NCBI GenBank assembly: GCA_947630625.1
Contig: CANRIL010000014.1
Location: 1-59,768 of the forward strand
DNA: 59,768 nt
Direction of reading: 5' to 3'
DNA from: an uncultured Clostridia bacterium
GTDB taxonomy: Bacteria > Bacillota > Clostridia > Oscillospirales > CAG-272
A program made the translations under genes and the position numbers. How positions within the stretch are numbered: position 1 is the stretch's first letter; each line of letters starts with the position of its first letter. The notes beneath the pieces are model-generated. The model had not been told where the DNA came from. It saw nothing but the letters and a program-made list of their open reading frames with translations, and made no database searches. Below are positions 8,585 to 16,084 of the stretch, one piece after another.

Positions 8585-9085
8585 ATGACGACGGAAATGA
8601 AAACAAAGCGCGCCGAAGAAGAGGAGCCGTTTGCCGTCAAAGACGGCGCCGCTGACGAGGGGGACGCCGTCCTTTTCGTCTGCACCGGGAACACGTGCCG
8701 CTCCCCGATGGCGGAGGCGTATCTGAAATCGCTCGGATACAAAAACGCGTTCTCGCGCGGGCTCTCGGCACTCGAGGGAGCGCCCATATCCGACCTCGCG
8801 GTCGCGGCGCTCGAGGACGCGGGCATCGAGTCGACGCCCGATAACGACTATCGCTCTCACCGCGCCAGAAATATAAGCGAATGCGACCTCGCGCGCGCGG
8901 ACAGCGTCTTCTGTATGACATCGGCGCACGCGAAAATGCTGATCTTCTCATGCCCTCAGTTCGCGGAAAAAATACACGTGCTGCCGCACGACATAAGCGA
9001 CCCCTACGGTGGAAGCCTTGAAACTTATAAAAAGGCGTTTGCCGAAATATCTTCTGCAATTGCCGAAATATTTCCGCCGTTATGA
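8585..9085 (+). CDS. Low-molecular-weight phosphatase, protein-arginine-phosphatase type
   Basis: 166-aa phosphatase with the P-loop VLFVCTGNTCRSPMAE (catalytic C33, R39) and the general-acid motif DPYGGS with the YKKAF helix. Thr in the P-loop (C-T-G-N-T-C-R) is the residue that marks YwlE-type arginine phosphatases rather than tyrosine phosphatases, so removal of phosphoarginine marks (as in McsB/ClpCP quality control) is the best guess. No mcsB homologue is in the window. The start is uncertain: 8585 lies just after the dCMP deaminase stop, with 8546 and 8594 as alternatives. The N-terminal 25 residues (acidic, EEEE) are an unconserved-looking extension. It overlaps rimI by 4 bp. Confidence 0.85.
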   Translation: MTTEMKTKRAEEEEPFAVKDGAADEGDAVLFVCTGNTCRSPMAEAYLKSLGYKNAFSRGLSALEGAPISDLAVAALEDAGIESTPDNDYRSHRARNISECDLARADSVFCMTSAHAKMLIFSCPQFAEKIHVLPHDISDPYGGSLETYKKAFAEISSAIAEIFPPL

Positions 9086-9555
9086 ACGACATCGAAATTT
9101 TGCTTGTAAATACTGAAAAAAACGACGATATTGAAACGATCGTTGACGCGTTTGTGCGCATCGAATCCGTCTGCTTTAAAGATGAAGCGTGGAGCCGGGA
9201 CTTCATCCTCAGATTTCTCGATAACCAGACCTTTCTCACCTTAGCGGCGCGCAAATGCCATGACGGGAACATAATCGGCATGCTGTCATCATTCGCCGTT
9301 TGCGACGAGGCTGAGATCACAACGGTCGCCGTTCTGCCGGAATACAGGCGGCAAGGCGTGGCAAAACAGCTGATGTCGGCGCTCGAATCGTATCTCACCG
9401 CGCACGGAGTTTGCCGAATGCTGCTTGAAGTGCGCGAGGGGAACGCTCCGGCGCGCGCATTATACGCCTCTCTCGGCTTCAAAGAATATTCGCGGCGGCG
9501 CGGATACTATACATCTCCGCGCGAGGACGCGGTTCTGATGGAAAAGCACATCTGA
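9082..9555 (+). CDS. rimI: RimI-type ribosomal-protein alanine N-acetyltransferase
   Basis: GNAT acetyltransferase of 157 aa. Seen: acetyl-CoA-binding motif with VLPEYRRQGVAKQLMSALE, then LEVREGNAPARALYASLGFKEYSRRRGYY, typical of RimI (acetylates the N-terminal Ala of ribosomal protein bS18 in E. coli). ATG overlaps the upstream stop (ATGA), so translation is coupled. Adjacency to tsaD is the classic rimI-tsaD arrangement. tsaB and tsaE are not in the window. Confidence 0.88.
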   Translation: MNDIEILLVNTEKNDDIETIVDAFVRIESVCFKDEAWSRDFILRFLDNQTFLTLAARKCHDGNIIGMLSSFAVCDEAEITTVAVLPEYRRQGVAKQLMSALESYLTAHGVCRMLLEVREGNAPARALYASLGFKEYSRRRGYYTSPREDAVLMEKHI

Positions 9556-9585
9556 AAATCAAGAAGGATATTTTACCTTAAAATA

Positions 9586-10632
9586 ATGAATATACTCGCA
9601 TTTGAAAGCTCATGCGACGAGACATCTGCCGCCGTCGTCACGATGGAGGAAGGCTCGCGCATTATACGCTCAAATATAGTCGCCTCGCAGATCGAGATAC
9701 ACCGCCGCTTCGGCGGCGTTGTCCCCGAGGTCGCCGGGCGCGCACATATTGAATGTATCGCCCGCATCACAAGCGAAGCGCTCACCGCCTCCGGGCTCGG
9801 CGGCGATATAAATTCCGCGCTCGGCAATATCGACGCCGTGGCGGTCACAAACACGCCCGGACTTATAGGCGCACTGCTTGTCGGCGTCAACTTCGCAAAA
9901 TCGCTCGCGTTTGCAAACAATAAGCCCCTCATCCCCGTCAATCACATCCGCGGGCACGTCGCGGCGTCGTATCTCTCAAATCCGGAGCTTGAGCCGCCGT
10001 TTCTCGCGCTCGTGGCGTCCGGCGGACACACAAGCATAATTGACGTTAGCTCCTACACAGATTATAACGTCATCGGATACACGCGCGACGACGCGGCGGG
10101 CGAGGCTTTTGACAAGGCGGCGCGCGTCCTCGGTATCCCGTATCCCGGCGGCGCCGAAATGGACAGGCTCGCAAAAACAGGCGATCCGAACGCGATCAGG
10201 CTCCCTTCCCCCGCCATGAAAAAAAATCCCGACGACACACACGCGGAATATTTTGAATTTTCATTTTCAGGACTTAAAACCGCGGTCATAAACTATGTCA
10301 ACACAGCGAAAATGCGCGGAGAGGAGATCAGCCGTGAGGATGTCGCCGCGTCGTTTACGAACGCCGTCTGCCGCGCCGTCACTCAGCACCTTTCGGGCGC
10401 GCTTGAGCTCACCGGCAGAGATAAACTCGTATTCGCCGGAGGCGTCGCCGCGAACTCGCATCTGCGCCGGGCAATCTCCGAAATGTGCGCCGCACGCGGC
10501 GCGCGCTTCTTCGCCCCGTCCCTGCCGCTCTGCGGGGACAATGCCGCCATGATCGGCGCGCAGGCATATTATGAATATCTCGCCGGAGTTCGCGCTGATA
10601 CGAGTCTTAACGCGCGCGCGACAGGCGAGTAA
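9586..10632 (+). CDS. tsaD: tRNA N6-threonylcarbamoyladenosine transferase TsaD
   Basis: Catalytic subunit that transfers threonylcarbamoyl to A37 of ANN-decoding tRNAs. 348 aa, normal. Seen: N-terminal ASKHA fold start MNILAFESSCDETS, metal-binding histidines in NHIRGH (H120, H124), LVASGGHTS, DDAAGEAFDKAARVLG, and VFAGGVAANSHLR near the C-terminus. It follows rimI after 30 bp. Partners TsaB/TsaE/TsaC must be encoded elsewhere. Confidence 0.97.
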   Translation: MNILAFESSCDETSAAVVTMEEGSRIIRSNIVASQIEIHRRFGGVVPEVAGRAHIECIARITSEALTASGLGGDINSALGNIDAVAVTNTPGLIGALLVGVNFAKSLAFANNKPLIPVNHIRGHVAASYLSNPELEPPFLALVASGGHTSIIDVSSYTDYNVIGYTRDDAAGEAFDKAARVLGIPYPGGAEMDRLAKTGDPNAIRLPSPAMKKNPDDTHAEYFEFSFSGLKTAVINYVNTAKMRGEEISREDVAASFTNAVCRAVTQHLSGALELTGRDKLVFAGGVAANSHLRRAISEMCAARGARFFAPSLPLCGDNAAMIGAQAYYEYLAGVRADTSLNARATGE

Positions 10633-10640
10633 TGGCAGTT

Positions 10641-10670
10641 TGTGGAAAACTCTGTTGAAACTGTGGAAAA
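10641..10670 (+). promoter_or_regulatory. Two DnaA-box-like elements upstream of the primosome genes
   Basis: TGTGGAAAA at 10641-10649 and again at 10662-10670, 21 bp apart (two helical turns). Each differs by one base from the DnaA box TGTGGATAA (complement of TTATCCACA). They lie between tsaD and the dnaD-like gene. Function as DnaA sites is an inference. Confidence 0.4.
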
Positions 10671-10705
10671 TTATGGTTTTAGATACGAAGTGACGGAGAA
10701 CAGCA

Positions 10706-11722
10706 GTGAAAATGATCGTCAATTATGCCGACGGGGTGATAAATCTGCCGCGTTCGGTCGCAAACAATATTAAATCGGCGACGCGGGAAGACCTCGCGGC
10801 GCTTATCGCGCTGCTCTCGGAGCCGCGCGCGCTCTTTTCGTCGGCTCCGCTTGACGAGTGCATGGCGGACATCGCCGCCGCCGCGGGGATCACGCCGGCC
10901 GAGCTTGATTCCGCGCTCTCATTCTGGCGCGGAGCCGGTGTCATCGGGCTGGAGGGCAAAACGTCAGCGCCGCATCCGGCAGCCGGAGTCGAGCCGCAGC
11001 CCGAAAAGCCGCCGCAGACAGAGACGGCGGAAGACGAGCAGAAAAAACCGCTTCCGAAGCGCGGACTGCCGGAGCTGACCGGAGCCGAAGCCGAGGCAAT
11101 GATAGAGGCGTCTCCGGAGCGCCGCTCGCTTTTGAACGAGTGCCAGCAGGCGCTCGGCCGCATATTTGACAACAACGAATCGGCGACAGTGCTTTCGATG
11201 CGAGAATATCTCGGACTTGAGGACGAATACATACTCCTGCTCATCGCATACTGCGCAAAGAACGGCAAAAAGAACATCAAATACATCGAAAAAATGGCGC
11301 TCTCGCTTTATGAACGCGACGTTGACACGCCGGAGGCGCTCATCGATTACCTCTCCTGGCTAGACGCAAGCAAATCGACGGAAGGCAAACTGCGCGCGCT
11401 GCTCGGCATGGGTTCCCGTTCCTTTTCCAAAAAGGAGCGCGAATGCTTTGAGCGGTGGAGCCGCGTGTTCCATTACGATTTCGATATGATGGAAGCAGCC
11501 TACAACGCGACCGTAAACGCGATCGGAAAGCCCTCGATGCCTTACATGAACAAGATACTTGAATCGTGGCACGAGCTCGGGTTCAAAACGCCGGAGGAAG
11601 CCGCAGGGCGCGAACGACCGCACACAGACACAAAAGACAGCTTTGATACGGATGATTTCTTCCGTCTCGCCGTCATGCGCGGCGTCGAGGACGCGAAAAG
11701 CAAAAAGAAGGACGAGGGCTGA
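10706..11722 (+). CDS. DnaD-domain primosomal protein
   Basis: 338-aa DnaD/DnaB(Bacillus)-family protein of the replication-restart and initiation primosome. Seen: N-terminal winged-helix-like region (NYADGVINLPRSVANNIKSA), a Pro/Glu-rich linker (about residues 90-125), then the C-terminal DnaD domain (about 140-300) ending with PYMNKILESWHELGFKT, the equivalent of the YWxxxG/INYI motif. GTG at 10706 is chosen because GGAG sits 7 bp upstream; ATG two codons later is possible. dnaI lies downstream with a 175-bp gap, giving a dnaD-dnaI pair that together loads DnaB, which is also encoded in this window. Confidence 0.88.
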   Translation: MKMIVNYADGVINLPRSVANNIKSATREDLAALIALLSEPRALFSSAPLDECMADIAAAAGITPAELDSALSFWRGAGVIGLEGKTSAPHPAAGVEPQPEKPPQTETAEDEQKKPLPKRGLPELTGAEAEAMIEASPERRSLLNECQQALGRIFDNNESATVLSMREYLGLEDEYILLLIAYCAKNGKKNIKYIEKMALSLYERDVDTPEALIDYLSWLDASKSTEGKLRALLGMGSRSFSKKERECFERWSRVFHYDFDMMEAAYNATVNAIGKPSMPYMNKILESWHELGFKTPEEAAGRERPHTDTKDSFDTDDFFRLAVMRGVEDAKSKKKDEG

Positions 11723-11856
11723 CAAAAAAACCTTTTGTTCATCCACGCCGTCGCAGACAGTCGGCAACGATTCAAAAAGGCTTCCAAACGAATTGAAAAT
11801 TTTTGCGCGTAATATATTTTCAGCGAACATAAATCACGCTTTGATCCCTCAAAAAA

Positions 11857-11873
11857 CGCCCGCGTGACGGGCG
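11857..11873 (-). terminator. Intrinsic-terminator-like hairpin reading on the minus strand
   Basis: CGCCCG, loop, CGGGCG (11857-11873) is followed on the minus strand by TTTTTT and has no T-run on the plus strand. No minus-strand gene precedes it, so it may end antisense RNA or act as a leader hairpin of dnaI. Confidence 0.45.
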
Positions 11874-11897
11874 ACTGCAAAGAAAACGGTAAAAAAT

Positions 11898-12869
11898 ATG
11901 GGTTACAGACGCGAAGACTACATAAAGGTAAACGAGCTGCTGGCGGAGCGCCGACAGCGCGCCGAGGCGGACGCCGACAGCCGCCGCGACGAGATATACA
12001 GAAAACTGCCCGAGATCAGGCTGATCGACCGCGAGCTCGCGATGACGGCGGCGAAGATAATCGACCTGATCGGCGAAGGTCCCGACGCGGTCAAGCTCGG
12101 CATGGCAAAGATCGAGGCGGAAAATCTCAAGCTCCAGGCGCGCCGCGCTGAAATTCTTCTCTCTGCCGGATATCCGGAAAATTACACGGAACCGCGCTAC
12201 ACGTGTGAAAAATGCCGTGACACGGGATTTGTCGGTTCGGAAGAATGTATATGCCGCCGCCGCGCGCTCATCCTTGCCGGATATGAAAGCTCCGGAATCG
12301 GCGCGCTGCTCGGAAAGCAGACGTTTGAGACGTTTTCCCTCGCCTATAACAGCGGGAACGCCTCGATTTCGCGCGCTTACGAAAGGATGAAGTCGTATGC
12401 CGAGAATTTCACCGGCGAGGGCGACGGAAATCTCCTGCTCGTCGGCGCAACGGGGCTTGGAAAGACACACCTTTCGACCGCCGTTGCGGGCGTCGTCATC
12501 GAGCGCGGATTCGACGTTAAATACGAGACCGCGCAGAATATCATGTCGGATTTTGAGCGGTGGCAGTTCCACCGCAGGACGGGCGACGATGACCCGACAG
12601 AGCGATATTTTGAATGCGACCTGCTCATAATTGACGACCTCGGCTGCGAGCTGACGAACGATTTTACCGTTTCGTGCCTCTATAACCTCATAAACACGCG
12701 GATCAACCGCGGGCGCGGCATGATTATCAGCACGAACCTCTCCGCCGCCGACCTGCGTCGCCGCTATGAAGGCAGGATAACGAGCAGGCTTTTCGGCGAA
12801 TTCACGGCGCTGCTCTTCGAGGGGCGCGATGTAAGAGCGGAAAAGCTGCGCGCAAACGGGCAGAAGTGA
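11898..12869 (+). CDS. dnaI: Primosomal helicase loader DnaI/DnaC-type AAA+ ATPase
   Basis: Loads replicative helicase DnaB onto DNA. 323 aa. Seen: N-terminal helical region, a zinc-binding cluster CEKCRDTG...CICR (C103, C106, C117, C119), as in DnaI, then AAA+ Walker A GATGLGKT (183-190), Walker B LLIIDDLG and sensor I STNLSA. The ribosome site is weak (ACGGTAAAAAAT). Partner of the dnaD-like gene upstream and of DnaB at 18.6 kb. Confidence 0.92.
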   Translation: MGYRREDYIKVNELLAERRQRAEADADSRRDEIYRKLPEIRLIDRELAMTAAKIIDLIGEGPDAVKLGMAKIEAENLKLQARRAEILLSAGYPENYTEPRYTCEKCRDTGFVGSEECICRRRALILAGYESSGIGALLGKQTFETFSLAYNSGNASISRAYERMKSYAENFTGEGDGNLLLVGATGLGKTHLSTAVAGVVIERGFDVKYETAQNIMSDFERWQFHRRTGDDDPTERYFECDLLIIDDLGCELTNDFTVSCLYNLINTRINRGRGMIISTNLSAADLRRRYEGRITSRLFGEFTALLFEGRDVRAEKLRANGQK

Positions 12870-12886
12870 CGAAAAAAGACATTGAA

Positions 12887-13056
12887 CCGTTCATCATACA
12901 AAACGTGCAAATGATCAGCGGTGATGATGAAGCAAAGACCTTCTACCGTTCATCATGCAAAACGCGCAAACGGTCAGCGGTAATGAAGCAAAAACCTTTG
13001 ACCGTTCAACATGCAAGATGCGCAAGCGGACAGAGGAAACCGCCGAAAGCTTCCCT
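12887..13056 (+). repeat. Three imperfect tandem repeats of about 56-59 bp
   Basis: Units start with CCGTTCA at 12887, 12946 and 13002. Each continues with a CATGCAAAACGCGCAAACGG-like stretch and a GCGGTAATGAAGCAAA-like stretch. Units 1 and 2 are closest; unit 3 decays at its end. The reading frame is not kept between units (lengths 59 and 56), so the array is non-coding. It lies between the dnaI stop and its terminator. Confidence 0.7.
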
Positions 13057-13072
13057 TAATATTCAAAAAAAC

Positions 13073-13112
13073 ACCGCCTGAACGTCTGATTCGGGCGGTA
13101 TTTTTGTATTTT
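13073..13112 (+). terminator. Terminator for dnaI (possibly bidirectional)
   Basis: ACCGCCTGAA, 7-nt loop, TTCGGGCGGT (13073-13099) followed by ATTTTTGTATTTT. On the other strand it is followed by TGTTTTTTT, so it can also serve the convergent glycosylase gene. Confidence 0.85.
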
Positions 13113-13170
13113 CGGCTGTGTTCGCAGCCGCTTTTTATAATTTCGGCATCCGCCAAAAATTTCCGGCGTG

Positions 13171-14115
13171 TTATTCCCCGCCGTTCAGATTGCGCTCGTA
13201 ATTGAATATATACTGCTGCAATATTCCCGCCACCGGCGCAAGGGGGCCGAAATCTATCTCGTCGGGGCGCGCGCCGTCAAAATATTTTCCGACCGTGCGG
13301 CGTATCCACACATCCACCGGAAACGCCTCATACCGGCAGAAGCCGAAGAGCAGCGTACATGCCGATACCTTAGGACCAACGCCGCGCAGACTGCGAAGTA
13401 TCTCGTCCGCCTCCTCATAGCTGCCCGCCGAGGCAATAGAATCAAGGAATCCGCCGTCAAGAGCTGTGCGCTCGGCCGCGCCGTATACATATTTCGCGCG
13501 GAAACCCATCCGCGTCTCTCCGATCCCGTCCGCGTCCGCCTCAAACAGCACGCGCGCCGTCGGGAACGCGAATTTCTCCTCGTCCCTGAAAAAGAACGGA
13601 ACTCCGTACCGGCGGGAAAGCTTGTCTATTATGCCCTTTATGCGCGGGATATTGTTGTTCTGCGAGATGATGAACGAGCAGAGCGTTTCCCACGGGTCCT
13701 GGCGAAGGAGCCTTATCCCTCGCCCCGCGCGCGCCGCCTCGGCGATCCGGCTGTCCTCGCCCCACCGCGCGGCGACATCCCTTATAATTCCGGCATAGTC
13801 CATGTCAAATCCGAAATACGGCGACCAGACCTCATCAAATTCTTCCGCCGTCACCCCCTCTATCACGACCGTGTCAAGGTCGGGAGACGAAACGTTTATG
13901 TATTTCCCGAGCGCCACGCCGCCGTATACGGTGTCCGACTCAAATATTTCCGGAAACTCAGGCGACGCGGGATCGAATCTGAAGCACTGCCCGCAAAGAA
14001 ACGTCTGCTCCGCGTCAAACGGGTATACGCCCGTGACCCGAACGTACGGTACGCCGTCCGGCAAGACACCTTCCGTGACTGTTGGCGTCCCGGCGCTTTT
14101 GATCATTGTATCCAT
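13171..14115 (-). CDS. 8-oxoguanine DNA glycosylase (OGG1-type)
   Basis: Base-excision repair glycosylase/AP lyase removing 8-oxoguanine, 314 aa. Seen: N-terminal OGG domain (FLCGQCFRF), the helix-hairpin-helix LRGVGPKVSACTLLFG, catalytic lysine in FRAKYV (about K208) and the conserved aspartate in FPVDVWIRR (about D268). PWETLCSFIISQNNNIPRI is typical of the OGG1 family in clostridia. The ATG at 14115 is chosen because GGGAGG lies 6 bp upstream; a GTG four codons earlier is possible. It is transcribed alone, divergent from the DUF6062 gene. Confidence 0.93.
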   Translation of the reverse strand: MDTMIKSAGTPTVTEGVLPDGVPYVRVTGVYPFDAEQTFLCGQCFRFDPASPEFPEIFESDTVYGGVALGKYINVSSPDLDTVVIEGVTAEEFDEVWSPYFGFDMDYAGIIRDVAARWGEDSRIAEAARAGRGIRLLRQDPWETLCSFIISQNNNIPRIKGIIDKLSRRYGVPFFFRDEEKFAFPTARVLFEADADGIGETRMGFRAKYVYGAAERTALDGGFLDSIASAGSYEEADEILRSLRGVGPKVSACTLLFGFCRYEAFPVDVWIRRTVGKYFDGARPDEIDFGPLAPVAGILQQYIFNYERNLNGGE

Positions 14116-14171
14116 AAAGCCTCCCACCGAGCCGATAATCCGACGTTTAGCTATAATATGTGCAAAAACGG

Positions 14172-14200
14172 TTGATAAATCGGCGAGGATAGTATATAAT
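14172..14200 (+). promoter_or_regulatory. Strong sigma-A-type promoter for the DUF6062-gdpP-rplI-dnaB cluster
   Basis: TTGATA (14172-14177), exactly 17 bp, TATAAT (14195-14200). A short dyad ATACT-CATA-AGTAT follows in the leader (about 14211-14224). Confidence 0.75.
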
Positions 14201-14271
14201 TACTATATCTATACTCATAAGTATAATAGCTTTCGAGTAAAAAATCAAGTATAACGGCGGTATTTGTCGAA

Positions 14272-14988
14272 ATGGAGCAAATTTACACTATTCCCGTAAA
14301 CGAAAGATTTGAGGCGTCGGCGGAAGATCATTCGCTCGGCTGCCCCTTCTGCGCGCTCTATAACATGCTCGAGGAGGATGAACTCGGTCTAATCCTCGGC
14401 GCGTCGATGATGGAGCCGGATGTCCGCCTCAAGACGAACGAGCTCGGCTTCTGCAAGACGCACCTTGACATGATGTTTCAGCGGAAAAACAGGCTGCCTT
14501 TAGCTCTCATGCTCGAAAGCCATCTTTCCGACCTGCACTCCCGCGTCGCGGGCGGCGGCATGTCCGCGATGCTCAATCCCGGAGCGGACGCGATCAAAAA
14601 TCTCACCGCGCTTGAAAATTCCTGCTACGTCTGCGGCAGGATCGAGCGAAACTTTAAAATGATGGTCGAAACGGCGGCGCTTTTGTGGGATCAGGACGAA
14701 GAATTCCGCAAAAAGACGGCGGCGCAGCCGTTCTTCTGCCTGCCGCACTACAGGCTTTTCATCGAAACCGCGAAGGCAAGACTCGGCAAAAAGCGGTTCC
14801 CCGATTTTTATAAGACAGTCTCGGCGATCGAGGTATCATACCTCGACGAGCTGACCGGCGACGTTTCGTGGTTCTGCAAGAAATTCGATTACCGTTACAA
14901 CGATGAACCGTGGTACAACGCGAAGGACTCCGTCCCCCGCGCCCTCGCGTTCCTCTCAGGTCACATACACCTGCCGCCGGAAAAATGA
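14272..14988 (+). CDS. DUF6062-family Cys/His protein
   Basis: 238-aa soluble protein of unknown function. Seen: four metal-binding-like pairs, CPFCALY, FCKTHLDMM, CYVC and FCLPHY, arranged as two CxxC...CxxH sets (about residues 24-66 and 122-160). The phrases MEPDVRLKTNELGFC and NRLPLALMLESHL are hallmarks I associate with DUF6062 of clostridia. No clear ribosome site precedes the ATG, but the upstream promoter fits. It overlaps the next gene by 4 bp (ATGA), tying it to the DUF2232/gdpP operon. Confidence 0.85.
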   Translation: MEQIYTIPVNERFEASAEDHSLGCPFCALYNMLEEDELGLILGASMMEPDVRLKTNELGFCKTHLDMMFQRKNRLPLALMLESHLSDLHSRVAGGGMSAMLNPGADAIKNLTALENSCYVCGRIERNFKMMVETAALLWDQDEEFRKKTAAQPFFCLPHYRLFIETAKARLGKKRFPDFYKTVSAIEVSYLDELTGDVSWFCKKFDYRYNDEPWYNAKDSVPRALAFLSGHIHLPPEK

Positions 14989-16049
14989 TAAAGGTTTATA
15001 ATACGCTTTTAAACGTGCGCGACGGTATGCCGCGGATGAAGCATGCCGCCGCCGCGATCCTGCTGCTGCTCTACCTTGCCTCATCCGCCGTCGCCGGCGC
15101 ATGGGGCGCGTCAGCGGCGCTGCCCGCAAGGCTTGCGCTCATCGCTGTCTCAACGGCGCTGCTCGCCGCGCTTCTGTTCATGTACAGACTGCCGGTGCTT
15201 TACGCGTTTCCGATAATCGCGGCGGCGATAACGTTTTTCCTGTCGCGCGACATAACGATCGCGCTCACACAGCTCATACTTCCGCTGCCCGCCGCGATCC
15301 TCATCAGCGCTGTGTTCTCGCTCGGCGCGGACAAAGCGCGCGCGGTCACGGTCGCGTCCGTCTCATTCGCCGTATCCGCGGCGATACTCCTCCTTGTATA
15401 TAAGCTTTCAGGCGGGGAGCTGCGCTCGTTTGAAGCTATAATGAACTCGCTGTCGGAGTTTTTCGCCTCGGTCACAACGCCTTCGAGAAAGGGTCCCGTC
15501 CCTGCGTTCACGGAGGAGGCGGCGTCCGCGCTTGCGCGGTATATAACGCTGTCGCTGCCCGCGATCGTGTTCGTGTCGGTCACCGCCGCCGCGTTTGCCT
15601 CGGTGACGCTGTGCGCGGCGCTCATTGACCTGTTCTCGTTCGGCAGCTTTATAATTCCGGACGCGCGCGTTTACACCCCGTCCGTCGTGTCGGCGTCGCT
15701 GTATCTCATATCGTATATCGTATCAGCATCGCTCGTGTCTATCGCTTCGGCGGACATCATTGGCTTCGCTGCCGAAAACGTGCTTCTGTGCCTGCTCCCC
15801 GCGATGATGCTCTACGGCGAACGTTCGCTTTACAAGCTCGCGACAAAGCACGACAGGCGCGTGCTCTTCGCCGTTCTGACCGTGATCGTCCTTATGACCT
15901 CACCGTCAATGTACCTCATGTTCGTCTCATTCTCCGGCGCGATCGCCCTCATTTATAAGGCGCTCGCCCCGATAGTGCGCCGCTTTATGAAAAAACTGCG
16001 CGACGACGATGACGACGATGACGATGACAACAACGACAACAGATGGTAA
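14985..16049 (+). CDS. DUF2232 (YybS-like) membrane protein
   Basis: 354-aa integral membrane protein with about eight hydrophobic segments, the YybS/DUF2232 family found beside gdpP and rplI in many Firmicutes; role unknown. Start 14985 is the ATG of the ATGA overlap with the DUF6062 stop. The extreme C-terminus is unusual: nine consecutive aspartates followed by NNDNRW, after a basic KKLRD stretch. A family search would confirm; gene order supports the call strongly. Confidence 0.85.
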   Translation: MIKVYNTLLNVRDGMPRMKHAAAAILLLLYLASSAVAGAWGASAALPARLALIAVSTALLAALLFMYRLPVLYAFPIIAAAITFFLSRDITIALTQLILPLPAAILISAVFSLGADKARAVTVASVSFAVSAAILLLVYKLSGGELRSFEAIMNSLSEFFASVTTPSRKGPVPAFTEEAASALARYITLSLPAIVFVSVTAAAFASVTLCAALIDLFSFGSFIIPDARVYTPSVVSASLYLISYIVSASLVSIASADIIGFAAENVLLCLLPAMMLYGERSLYKLATKHDRRVLFAVLTVIVLMTSPSMYLMFVSFSGAIALIYKALAPIVRRFMKKLRDDDDDDDDDNNDNRW

Positions 16050-16084
16050 ATATTAAATTATAAAGAAAGGAGATAAGCTGACAT

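Noticed and set aside
13168..14175. 335-codon plus-strand open frame opposite the 8-oxoguanine glycosylase
   Set aside because: Complete antisense overlap with a gene that has all catalytic motifs; Arg-rich shadow composition and no ribosome site.
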